A stretch of 64,000 bases of DNA from JAHJQZ01 sp963676075 (GTDB taxonomy: Bacteria; Pseudomonadota; Alphaproteobacteria; Rhizobiales; Devosiaceae): NCBI GenBank assembly GCA_963676075.2, contig CAXXNZ010000003.1, positions 186,001 through 250,000 of the forward strand. The letters are read 5' to 3'. The translations under genes and the position numbers were made by a program. The first letter of the stretch is position 1. Every line of letters starts with the position of its first letter. The notes beneath the pieces are model-generated. The model was not told where the DNA came from and did not search any database. It saw only the letters and a list, made by a program, of their open reading frames with translations. Of the stretch, positions 17,060 through 24,726 are shown one piece after another.

Positions 17060-17344
17060 CTATTCGCTCAGACCCGGCCGACGCGCGGTGTGGTGAATGT
17101 GCAAGATAACAATCGCTTCCGGTTCGATGCGATAGAAAACCTTGTAGGGATAGCGGCCGACAAACAACACGCGCACGTCGGCAATGTCCGTCTGGAACCC
17201 GCTGTTCGGCATTTCGGCCAGATAGGAGATGGCCTGGTGCAAGCGCTCGATGACCCGCCGCGCCCCTTGTTCCGATCTTTGTTCGAGATAGTCGAAGATT
17301 GCCTCACGCTCGGCAAAGGCCCGCCGCGTGTAGCGGATTTTCAT
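17060..17344 (-). CDS. RelE/ParE family toxin
   Basis: The 94-aa basic protein has the ParE-like plan: YTRRAFAEREAIFDYLEQRS at the N-terminus, AISYLAEMPNSGF in the middle, and a C-terminal strand set VRVLFVGRYPYKVFYRI-EPEAIVILHIHHTARRP. Members either cut mRNA at ribosomes or poison gyrase; the ParE-like N-terminus leans toward the second. Its ATG overlaps the stop of the antitoxin gene by four bases, the standard toxin-antitoxin arrangement. Likely stabilises the element. Confidence 0.87.
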   Translation of the reverse strand: MKIRYTRRAFAEREAIFDYLEQRSEQGARRVIERLHQAISYLAEMPNSGFQTDIADVRVLFVGRYPYKVFYRIEPEAIVILHIHHTARRPGLSE

Positions 17345-17571
17345 AAACCGCGCTTGCTGTCCGCCGCCAATACGGTTTCTTCGGGCACGAGCTCGCCCCG
17401 ATCAGCCTCACCAATTGCCAATGACAAGGCTTGCTGCTCGGCCTCGGTCACCCGATAGAACCCGGTGCGGCGCGCCTCGATGACTCGCGCGTAATCGGCG
17501 AGCTCTTGCTGGTCCTCGTCGGGCCAGCTCGCGGTGCGGTGCAGCAACTCGTTCAACATGGTTTTGACCAT
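17341..17571 (-). CDS. Antitoxin partner of the RelE/ParE toxin
   Basis: The 76-aa acidic protein (MVKTMLNELLHRTASWPDED) has an N-terminal helical segment and a C-terminal acidic tail (GEADRGELVPEETVLAADSK) of the sort that wraps the toxin. It precedes and overlaps the toxin gene. There is no ribosome site; instead an extended -10 box stands exactly six bases before the ATG, so the message may be leaderless. Family assignment rests mainly on the partner. Confidence 0.8.
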   Translation of the reverse strand: MVKTMLNELLHRTASWPDEDQQELADYARVIEARRTGFYRVTEAEQQALSLAIGEADRGELVPEETVLAADSKRGL

Positions 17572-17577
17572 GACATC

Positions 17578-17588
17578 AGTTTAGCACA
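17578..17588 (-). promoter_or_regulatory. Extended -10 box for leaderless antitoxin transcript
   Basis: On the minus strand TGTGC-TAAACT is followed by six bases (GATGTC) and then the start ATG. The same spacing and TGTGC prefix occur before the HTH gene at 20502. Confidence 0.5.
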
Positions 17589-17786
17589 TCCAGCCAATTC
17601 GCGCACGCTGCTGTCCACATTCGCCGTTTGCTTCTGCGCCGGCCGCGCCCACGCGCCGGCGCCATGCTGCACGCAAATCCAGCTGCTAGAAGCTGCAAAA
17701 TCGAGTCCGACTTGTCACTGGGTCGCGCGCGTCGGCGCTGCTATCCGTTGGCATCTGTCGTTCCGATCAGGACATTGTGTCCCTTT

Positions 17787-17946
17787 GGGCTACCCGCCCG
17801 ACCCCAAGGGTTTTACCCGAATCCCCTCCTCCAGGAGGAATGAGGGCGAAGGCCCAGCGAGCGGCGCCCACGTCGCGAGCGGCCGGGCCGGAGTCGGTGC
17901 TGTCTCCAGACGGCGCCGATAAGCCTTGGGGTCGGGCGGGTAGCCC
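17787..17946. repeat. 23-bp perfect inverted repeat, arms 17787-17809 and 17924-17946
   Basis: The left arm begins GGGCTACCCGCCCGACCCC and the right arm is its exact reverse complement, separated by 114 bases. The interval contains no convincing gene. It lies in an 0.8-kb gene-free stretch (17572-18347) between the antitoxin gene and the replication initiator gene, so an origin, transfer or cassette-end function is conceivable. Confidence 0.85.
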
Positions 17947-18134
17947 GACGCGCGCGACCCGACATATCGCTTCATAGAGCCAAATAACGAACGTGACCCC
18001 CGCCTTACCCTAAAGGCGGGGCGTAACGTGGGGTGAAAACGGGTTCCAAACCTAAAATCTGGTGCTTTCCTTCTAGGAAAAACACACCGGTTCCCACCTG
18101 GTATCGCATCCCAATGCGACCCGCCTAGTGTATT

Positions 18135-18290
18135 GAATATACTAGAATATACTAGAACAAAGCGCCCCGGCGCGGAACATGGTGTAACCAAGCCATATTC
18201 GGGCAAATCAACCCTGTCAAAACTGTCGTCAAAACCCCCAGTCGCTTGCCTCAAAAACCCCGCTTTCTGTCGTCAAAGCCCCCACCCCAG
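18135..18290. repeat. Tandem decamers and iteron-like repeats beside the replication gene
   Basis: GAATATACTA is repeated head to tail at 18135-18144 and 18145-18154, preceded by the partial inverted match TAGTGTATT. Further on, the motif TCAAAACCCCC or TCAAAGCCCCC recurs about three times between 18225 and 18292, twice as TGTCGTCAAA. Short repeats beside an initiator gene suggest a plasmid-type origin. Confidence 0.5.
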
Positions 18291-18347
18291 TGGGGAGCGG
18301 GGCTTGCCCTATACTGCAATCTCGTTGTTTGGCGATCACTTCACGGG

Positions 18348-19825
18348 TCACGCTTCGGGGTGCCGATCGGCGGTAATCCGGCCGACGAAATGCTCGATCA
18401 TCGTCTCCTTTAGGCTTCCCCGGAATGCGGCGGCACGCTTGGTCGCTTCGCTCCGGATGATGGCTTGCTCGTACACCGGCAAGGTGTCGAACAAGCGCCG
18501 CGCGGCGGAAAGACGCTCGGTTTCTTTTGCTGACTTTTCGTCCTCATCGCGCCTGAGGGCAGCAATGCTGTCTTGGCGCGATTTTGCCTTTGCCAGCCGT
18601 TCTCGATCCGCAAGAAAGGCGGTGAGATATTGCCGAATACCACCGAGGCTTTGTACGGCGAAATTTGTGCGCTCGGCTTCCCGCAACGCGTAGTCGACGA
18701 AGGCAGCCATGTCTCCAGCCGGGAGCTGGTCAAGCATTTGCCGTGCCGTCTCGCGCTCTTTGCTGGAAACGAACGGAATCGCGTTGGCCTGCAAATTGCC
18801 GCGCTTCTGGGCGAAAAGGTAGGCGAGCTTCAGGGCGTCACTATTGTCCGGCTTATCAGCCGGGTGCGCAACCGAGAGGCGCCCGGAGTGCTGCCTGCGA
18901 TAGAAGCGCTCGTAGTCGGCGAGAAGGTTGGGCCCGGGTGGAAGGCAAGCACAAACCCTTTCCCAGCCTTGGCCTTGTCGAGCCCATAGCCCGACAGAAA
19001 TCCCTCCGAGACCAATTGGTCGAGATGCGGCCCGAGCTGCACTTTGAGGATGTGCGAGCGATAGGCCCGGGGCGTCAGCCCACCGAGCCATTCCGAACAG
19101 ATTGCATCATAGCGTTTGGAAAAGCGCAATCGTTCGCGGTTGCGGCCGTCATAGAGATAGGTAAGTGAAAAGAAGAGCCGCAGATAGAGCGCCTGACCGA
19201 TCGTGCCGAGCTTTTGCATCAGCTCGTGATTTAGGCAGGTGAAATGATCGTTAGCGAGCGAGGCAATAATCGGCTCGGCCAGGGTGACGACGCATGCCTC
19301 GATCGGATCGCTGGCCACCTCGCGCCGTTCGATCAGGATTTCGGGGAAGATGTTGAACGAGTGCTCAACCCATTTGCCGGCGCCGTCCTTGAAGCTCGCC
19401 TCGACAAAAGTGTGGTGGATTTCGTGAAGGGCACGGGAAAGCTGTTCGCTGTCGCGTCCACCCCATGTCCTTCGTCCGATCGCTTGCATGATCTCGCGTT
19501 TAGAAAAGGCAACGCGCGCCGGCGCGCCTGGTCCCATGTCCGAGTGCTTATTGATCAGCGCGAAAAAGAGCTTGTAGGCCAATGGCCCCGGTTGACCGAT
19601 TTGTGGATCGGGACGGACAGTGATCGCCTTCTCAGGTTCCGTGCTGGCGATGATGATGTCGCCGCCGCTCATGCGCCGCTTGTTGTCGTGGCTGAACATC
19701 GCCCCGCTGATCCGCAACAAGGTGTTTTCGAGAAAGAGCCTGTCAGCGAGCTTCGACGATCGCGATGCGGTAGCGCCCGTGACGGGTGACGCCGGCTTGC
19801 TGGTCACGATGTTCGTGTGAACCAT
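18348..19825 (-). pseudogene. Plasmid-type replication initiator, one frameshift
   Basis: The first 300 codons (from ATG 19825, MVHTNIVTSKPASPV) show a winged-helix initiator-like domain (LAYKLFFALINKHS, FSKREIMQAIGRRTW, LYLRLFFSLTYLYDG). At about 18925 the frame ends in HPGPTF, and the protein continues one frame over as ADYERFYRRQHSGRL through to MIEHFVGRITADRHPEA. One missing T in TTCTTC restores a single product of about 490 aa. The iteron-like repeats downstream support a replication role, but the exact family is uncertain. Decay, sequencing error or a programmed shift are open. Confidence 0.65.
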
Positions 19826-19880
19826 ATGGGCTCAGTATACCGCCAGTGCGGCAATCGAGTCCCTTCTGCGCTGTGGAGAG

Positions 19881-20502
19881 CTACTGAATCGAAGCGGCGC
19901 TGTCCGGAAATTCCTCTCGCGGCTGCTTTGGCATTTCGCGTCCTCCCCCAAGCAATGGGGTCAACATTTTCTGCAAACCCGCAATCAGGTGGTTAGTCTC
20001 GCGGCTGCGTTCGCTCAACTCTTTGATCTGGGCATCCTTGGTGATGATCTGTCCGCGCAAAAATGCATTTTCGTCCTCAAGCCGATCGACATAGCGCGAC
20101 GCGATAGTGTCGCTTGTCGCGCTTTGTCGCGCTTTGTCGCGACGAGTCGAGCTCTGGCGTTGCAGGCTCCGAAGGCAAGGATTGGTCAAATTCCGAGACG
20201 TAAGGTTTCATACCGTGTCGTGTTTCGCCGCGGCCTGCCACGAACACTGTCGCCGCCAAGACCTGGCGCAATTCCGCGATATGCCGCACGACAGAGTCCG
20301 CCGCCACAAGATAAACGTCGCCAAGTTGAGTTGGCACTTTGATGCAATCGAGATTGCCGTGTGCACAATAGCGCTGCAGGGTCCGAATAGATCGAGGAAG
20401 GCCAGCCTTCTCGTACTGACCCGCGACTTTCTCGATAGTCAAGCTGAACCGACTGTCGTCATCTTTCTTGGCTTGACTCGCCGTATCCCTCGTAGGGTCC
20501 AT
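19881..20502 (-). pseudogene. HTH plus coiled-coil regulator, out of frame by one 10-bp repeat unit
   Basis: The N-terminal part (MDPTRDTASQAKKDDDSRFS) contains a MerR/plasmid-type helix-turn-helix (LTIEKVAGQYEKAGLPRSIR then TLQRYCAHGNLDCIKV). The C-terminal part, in another frame, is a coiled coil (YVDRLEDENAFLRGQIITKD). The junction lies in tandem copies of GCTTTGTCGC (20121-20130, 20131-20140). Removing one 10-base unit fuses both parts in frame to give 203 aa, ending in LGGGREMPKQPREEF. It sits just upstream of the initiator gene and may regulate it. No ribosome site precedes the ATG. Confidence 0.75.
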
Positions 20503-20508
20503 ATAGAT

Positions 20509-20518
20509 ATTCTAGCAC
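20509..20518 (-). promoter_or_regulatory. Extended -10 box for leaderless HTH-gene transcript
   Basis: On the minus strand TGTGC-TAGAAT stands six bases before the start ATG at 20502, the same geometry as the antitoxin promoter. Confidence 0.55.
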
Positions 20519-20574
20519 ACAACCATTGAGACGGTGATTCCACTATGCGAGCTATCACCAAATATATGAATTTA

Positions 20575-22047
20575 CTAATCTATTACCCGTTCTTTGGATA
20601 TCGTATTCAAACTTTCTTCTACCGTTCCGGCCACCTCATCAAAAGCCGATTTTCTTGACTCTTCATCTTCCAAATTTTCGTATTCTGAAATATTCTTCCC
20701 AAACATCTCCTTGTCGAACGGCTTTTTTTCCGAAAATAGTTCCCTTATTGGCGGCGGATCTCCGAGCTTAATAACAACCCGTGACGTTTTTGTGTGGATC
20801 TCACTCACATATTGAAGCTCAGCAGCTACGCCGCCACTTAGCTGTCCATCGATCGTTGGCCGATAGGCGATTAGCGCATTGCATTGATCTATGAGCCTGA
20901 AATCACGCGAATTAATATGACGATCAATAAGAGATTTCTCCTTAGGAGCATTTTCATCCGACGCGCTCTTCTCGCCGCGAATTTCCTTTCTTAGGTCAGA
21001 AATGGCCTCCTCGATATTTTTGGAGGCTATTTCTTCTACTTCATCGAACGGAATTCGAAATTCAGGAAATAATGACTCTGAGAGCAACTCGTCGGATATC
21101 GACGGCCAAGAAATGCTTCGATCAATTACAACTCCTTTAGCGATAATTTCAACGCGCTTGGCGGTGCAAGCTTCGCTGCTATGAGCCTCATTTTCTTCGA
21201 ATTTCGCGATTTCCTTCAACCCATCCAAATAACGGATCTGTATCGGCCTCTCGTCAATAGTTGTTGGGTCGAACGCGACAAATCTTTCCGTCATAAATTT
21301 TCTAAAGGATATGTTCTGATCAAGAAGTTCATTGGCCTGATCTTCTTTCCCTTCGGCTTGCAGCTCCCTGATCTTCGAGATGGAGTAGGCCATGTATATC
21401 CTTGTGCGGGTGCTTTCGCACACCAAATCAGCCACCATTGAGAGCGGATGATTTATCGACAACCAATAGCTTCTTCTGTATTCTGCTTTTTCCGGCAGAA
21501 CCTGCCTGGCAATGAAGTCGGCAGCAAACAGCTCAATATCCCGCCAAACAAGTAATTCCTTGAGTTTATACTTATAGTAATCATCGCGCGAATTGATAAC
21601 CTCTCGAATATTGTAGATGTTATCGTTTAGATTTATCACCTTTTCAATCTGCAAATCTTTTAGGTATGCGAGAAAATTTGATGAATCGGCAAGAATCCAG
21701 GAAGTAAATTGCCCGCGCACATAGTATGATGCATGGGTGCGGAGGAATATATATTTGCACTCTTCTGAATTTCTGAATTCGTCGATTATCTCCCTGGCTC
21801 GCTGAAGCTTGGCTTCGGCTTCCTCATGTATCTCACGAACTTCGCCGTCCAAAACAGCAACGGAAATTCTGGGAATTTCATATATAGGAATTATTTCTCG
21901 TTCGCGCGCAAGCAAGCGTTCTCCGGCAAGATCCGTCACGCTTTCGTCCCTCAAAACCTTTCGGACAATGTAGCTCCTAAGTCGCTTGAGGACAGCATTC
22001 TGACGAATGCCTGAGGTGCTGGTGAACAATATAATTTTTGCTGGCAT
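20575..22047 (-). CDS. Unknown 490-aa protein: P-loop-like N-terminus, deoxyribosyltransferase-like C-terminus
   Basis: The gene is clearly AT-rich and stands alone as cargo. The N-terminus KIILFTSTSGIRQNAVLKRL resembles a nucleotide-kinase strand-loop-helix with a degenerate P-loop. A helical middle follows (residues about 100-370). Residues about 376-435 (RLIDQCNALIAYRPTIDGQL, SGGVAAELQYVSE) match the pattern of nucleoside 2-deoxyribosyltransferase/SLOG-type domains: aspartate strand, then S-G-x3-E. These domains often act on nucleotides or NAD-like molecules in defence proteins. That is inference; the whole protein is not one I recognise. Start ATG 22047. Confidence 0.75.
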   Translation of the reverse strand: MPAKIILFTSTSGIRQNAVLKRLRSYIVRKVLRDESVTDLAGERLLAREREIIPIYEIPRISVAVLDGEVREIHEEAEAKLQRAREIIDEFRNSEECKYIFLRTHASYYVRGQFTSWILADSSNFLAYLKDLQIEKVINLNDNIYNIREVINSRDDYYKYKLKELLVWRDIELFAADFIARQVLPEKAEYRRSYWLSINHPLSMVADLVCESTRTRIYMAYSISKIRELQAEGKEDQANELLDQNISFRKFMTERFVAFDPTTIDERPIQIRYLDGLKEIAKFEENEAHSSEACTAKRVEIIAKGVVIDRSISWPSISDELLSESLFPEFRIPFDEVEEIASKNIEEAISDLRKEIRGEKSASDENAPKEKSLIDRHINSRDFRLIDQCNALIAYRPTIDGQLSGGVAAELQYVSEIHTKTSRVVIKLGDPPPIRELFSEKKPFDKEMFGKNISEYENLEDEESRKSAFDEVAGTVEESLNTISKERVID

Positions 22048-22389
22048 GGAAGCCTTTATCCCTCCCCAAAGAGACCAAAAGCATAGTTAATGCATAAGGT
22101 CACGTTGTTGGCTAGCGGTCAAACAGACCGAAAGGTGCCAACCGTTGCTTTTGTCGCATTCTATAAATCTGAATAGGCAGATGGATGATGAAAATGGTCA
22201 CACATGCTGTTTTGTCAACTTAGGTTATCATTTCGGGAGTTTTTGGACGCGCGGGAGCCGTGATACGGATCACGTTTTGCAGCGCGGCGCGACCTCGAAT
22301 TGGCGCGACAAATACCAACAAGAATAGGGTATGACGCGCTGAGAGTTCTGAGCACCTGGCAAGGAGGAGCGGGATGGGGGCGCTAACAG
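22048..22389. other. Gene-free stretch
   Basis: About 340 bases upstream of the 490-aa protein gene. It should hold that gene's promoter, but no box stands out. Small open frames here look spurious. Confidence 0.5.
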
Positions 22390-22416
22390 CAAAAAAAGGG
22401 GCCCTCAAGCCCCTTG
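22390..22416 (-). terminator. Strong terminator after the 118-aa gene
   Basis: On the minus strand AAGGGGC and GCCCCTT form the stem around TTGAGG, followed by a run of T residues. It begins five bases after the stop of the 118-aa gene. Confidence 0.85.
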
Positions 22417-22420
22417 TTTC

Positions 22421-22777
22421 TTAATCAACTCTGTCGTCCGAAGATCGAACTAGGTAGTCGAGATACTTATTTATCTGCTCTGGTCCTTGCCAGATTTTGC
22501 CGTTCTTCAAATAGGGAAGATTGGCTCCAAAAATCGCTTCATGCTTTTCGGCATCAGCTACCTCCAAAAGGAAAAGCTGAAAGCCCGCCAGCTGGAAATA
22601 TCGGTTTCCTTCCATCTCTTGAGCGAAATTGTATAGACGGGCAACTGCGGACTTTTCGTCGAGTGACCAACGGCTTTCGCGTTGCACATAGAGTTGAAGG
22701 TGATTTCGTCCATCGATAGGGGGCAGTTCTTCCAAAGGAGTTCTTGACGTCCTATGGACGGAAATTTCGGTATTCAT
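22421..22777 (-). CDS. Hypothetical protein, 118 aa
   Basis: The acidic, soluble-looking protein (MNTEISVHRTSRTPLEELPP) contains WSLDEKSAVARLYNFAQEME and FQLFLLEVADAEKHEAIFGA. I do not recognise a family. GGAGG stands eight bases before the ATG and a strong terminator follows the stop, so it is a well-delimited single gene. About 60 bases upstream is a near-consensus extended -10 box (TGC TATAAT), with a possible 12-codon leader in between. Confidence 0.7.
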   Translation of the reverse strand: MNTEISVHRTSRTPLEELPPIDGRNHLQLYVQRESRWSLDEKSAVARLYNFAQEMEGNRYFQLAGFQLFLLEVADAEKHEAIFGANLPYLKNGKIWQGPEQINKYLDYLVRSSDDRVD

Positions 22778-22795
22778 GTTAGTGCCTCCCAGGCG

Positions 22796-22848
22796 CTACG
22801 TTCGGTGGCCGCGAACAAATAGAGAACAATCCATGAACGATTATAGCA
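22796..22848 (-). promoter_or_regulatory. Extended -10 promoter with possible 12-codon leader peptide
   Basis: On the minus strand TGTGC-TATAAT (22845-22840) is followed five bases on by ATG 22834, opening a frame MDCSLFVRGHRT and stop at 22796. The third case in this island of TGTGC-TAnAAT placed about six bases before an ATG. The stretch 22849-23105 shows nothing else. Confidence 0.4.
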
Positions 22849-23105
22849 CATACAACCAATCTACAATAGTGCCCTCAGAGCGAATCAAAAAGGCTAAGCG
22901 GGGTCGGTCGAGCCATTCGCACCGATTCATGGTTAAAAAAGGGTGTTCTTTGTAGTCGTTTTTGAACCGCTAGTGTCGATGATTGTCAATGCTGGAGGCT
23001 AATGACGTAGGGGAAAGCTGGTTGTTTCGCGAAATTGCGCGGCCTTTTGGCACACTCCAATTGACCATCGACCTAGAAATCGAGCGCGGCGCAGATCTAG
23101 CAATG

Positions 23106-23136
23106 AAAAAGGGGCCTGGTTTGGATGCCAGACCCC
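23106..23136 (-). terminator. Terminator after AlpA-like gene
   Basis: Minus-strand GGGGTCTGG and CCAGGCCCC pair with one mismatch around an 8-base loop and run into TTTTTC. Confidence 0.7.
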
Positions 23137-23145
23137 TCGCCCCGA

Positions 23146-23367
23146 TTATAAGGAGCGTCCGCTACCTTTTGCGCCGTCGCGAAGAGCGACCCGCTCGGCA
23201 ATCCAGTTGCATACTTCTTCGTAGCTCCACGCGACGCGGCAAGCACCAAGCTGTATCCGCTTTGGGAATTGGCCGGCCTTTTCGAGCCGCGCGATGTGTT
23301 GGAAGCTATAGGGAATGCCGAGTGCTTTGAGCTCCTTTTTCGAGATCAGCAAGCGTTCTAGTTGCAT
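23146..23367 (-). CDS. AlpA-like phage regulatory/excisionase protein
   Basis: From ATG 23367 (MQLERLLISKKELKALGIPY) this 73-aa protein is a MerR-type winged helix of the AlpA kind: SFQHIARLEKAGQFPKRIQL followed by CRVAWSYEEVCNWIAER. AlpA proteins activate or assist the neighbouring integrase and excision. AAGGAG lies eight bases before the start. It lies 95 bases downstream of the integrase gene on the same strand, the usual arrangement in P4-like islands. A longer frame to 23475 overlaps the integrase end and is less likely. Confidence 0.87.
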   Translation of the reverse strand: MQLERLLISKKELKALGIPYSFQHIARLEKAGQFPKRIQLGACRVAWSYEEVCNWIAERVALRDGAKGSGRSL

Positions 23368-23461
23368 CGGAAGTCTCCTTGGAAGGAGGCATCGCGATGC
23401 CGGTTGAACGGCTAGCCGTGCCGTGGTCGGCGAATTTTGAGTACCCCAACAGGAACAAGCG

Positions 23462-24547
23462 TCAATGCGGCCCATTGCCGGATGATCTAGCGAGCAAATC
23501 TGTTAGGTGCAGTTCCCATTGCTTAATCGCCTGGCGCATTTCGTCCATGTACGCATGTCGGTTGTAAATTGCTGCAACGCCGTTGAGAGTGCCTGACCGA
23601 TGGTTCAGCAATTTCTCTGTGACGTGAATCGGCACGCCAAGGGCCGAGAGGTTTGTAGCAAACGTACGGCGCAGGTCATGTAGCGTCCATCCGGAAGTCT
23701 CGCTGATCTCCTGCAACTTTTTCAGATGATAGTAATAGCCGTTGTAGCGCTCTTCCGAACCGGTTGCGCGAAAGAGATAGCCCTCTCCTCGTTTGGGGAG
23801 CAGAGACTTTGCAACATCGCCAAGAGGAAATGTGTGCTCATGCCCGTTCTTCGTGATGGCACTCGGCAGGGCCACCGTATCCTCGCTGATATAGCTCCAC
23901 GTCAGCTCGCCAATCTCGGATTTTCGCTGACCCGTGAGGATGAGTAGCTGCACTATGCGTCCGAACGGGGCGCCGATTTGAGTAGCTGCGCTCCACACCG
24001 CGACCAACTCCTTGTCGGTCAACACCCGGTCGCGTGACGGCTGGTGTGGTATCGACATTCCCGCACATGGGGAGCGTTCTAAATAGCGTGGAACGCACCA
24101 ATTGAAAAAGGCACGAATGTCTTTGAGCGCATGTGCTCGCGCACTATCGCCGGCAATCGCTTCCAGCGCGAGGGCGACATCCTCGTGCGAGATCTTGGAG
24201 ATCGATCGCTTCCAACGAAAGTGATTGAGGCTGCTCGTGATTACGCGGCGTGAGCTATCTCGCCATCGACCTTGCTCTAGGAACTTCTCTCGTGCGTCGG
24301 GAAATTTCAGATTGGATTGCGCTGGTGAGGCGGTGGCAAGCTCAGCCTGAGCGAGCTTTCGTGCATCGGCAAGTGATTTTTCTGGGTAGTACCCTAGCCG
24401 CACCTTCGTGCGATTTCCCCCTTTGACAACGAGCCAAGTCTTTCGGTTTGTACCCACGCGAAGGCCGAAGGATGGAGTGCGCTCGTCGAAGTACAATCCC
24501 GGCTTCAGGGCTTTCACCACGACATCTGTGAATCTGATTTTTGGCAC
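23462..24547 (-). CDS. Tyrosine integrase of island 1 (P4 type)
   Basis: The 361-aa integrase begins at a GTG (VPKIRFTDVVVKALKPGLYF). It has the P4-type N-terminal arm-binding domain (GLYFDERTPSFGLRVG, WLVVKGGNRTKVRLGYYP), a core-binding domain, and the catalytic set R208 (TGQRKSE), H290-x2-R293 (HDLRRTF), H316 (LLNHRSG) and Y328 (IYNRHAY). All are intact, so it may still be active. Its start codon lies inside the putative arm-type repeat near 24540, which suggests self-repression. It is 130 bases from the right att repeat. Confidence 0.95.
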   Translation of the reverse strand: MPKIRFTDVVVKALKPGLYFDERTPSFGLRVGTNRKTWLVVKGGNRTKVRLGYYPEKSLADARKLAQAELATASPAQSNLKFPDAREKFLEQGRWRDSSRRVITSSLNHFRWKRSISKISHEDVALALEAIAGDSARAHALKDIRAFFNWCVPRYLERSPCAGMSIPHQPSRDRVLTDKELVAVWSAATQIGAPFGRIVQLLILTGQRKSEIGELTWSYISEDTVALPSAITKNGHEHTFPLGDVAKSLLPKRGEGYLFRATGSEERYNGYYYHLKKLQEISETSGWTLHDLRRTFATNLSALGVPIHVTEKLLNHRSGTLNGVAAIYNRHAYMDEMRQAIKQWELHLTDLLARSSGNGPH

Positions 24548-24570
24548 GGATTTAGCACGAAATTCGATTG
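24537..24570 (+). repeat. Putative integrase arm-type site, right end
   Basis: TTTTGGCACGGATTTAGCAC followed by GAAATTC matches the stretch at 9311-9344 at most positions and in the same orientation. It overlaps the GTG start of the integrase gene. Confidence 0.6.
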
Positions 24571-24677
24571 TGTTGGGTTGGTTTTCAATGTGTCACCATG
24601 TTCACACCTCTGTCAATTAGATAAGCGATTTCAATGTGTTTTGTAACTTCACATTCAGCTATGGAAGTGCAGGGAAT

Positions 24678-24726
24678 AAGCTTCCCAAGCTTACGACGAG
24701 GGTTCGATTCCCTTCACCCGCTCCAG
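24678..24726 (+). repeat. att site of island 1, distal copy
   Basis: Exact 49-bp copy of the 3' part of tRNA-Gly at 9239-9287. It also encodes the last dozen codons and the stop of the convergent glycosyltransferase gene, read on the other strand. Confidence 0.93.

Larger units (their letters stand above)
9239..24726. mobile_element. Island 1: integrated element in tRNA-Gly(CCC), about 15.5 kb
   Basis: A 49-bp direct repeat bounds the element, and a tyrosine integrase lies just inside the right end. Content is accessory: conjugation-type ATPases, a replication-relaxation protein, a replication initiator, toxin-antitoxin, an AlpA-like regulator and AT-rich cargo. No relaxase with clear motifs and no type IV secretion channel genes are visible, so it would need help to transfer, or it is a replicating-integrating plasmid-like element. 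Almost all genes are on the minus strand. Confidence 0.9.

Noticed and set aside
17582..22849. TAGCACA as a repeated operator in island 1
   Set aside because: On the minus strand it is simply part of extended -10 boxes (TGTGCTA), so it is reported as promoter sequence and not as a separate repeat.
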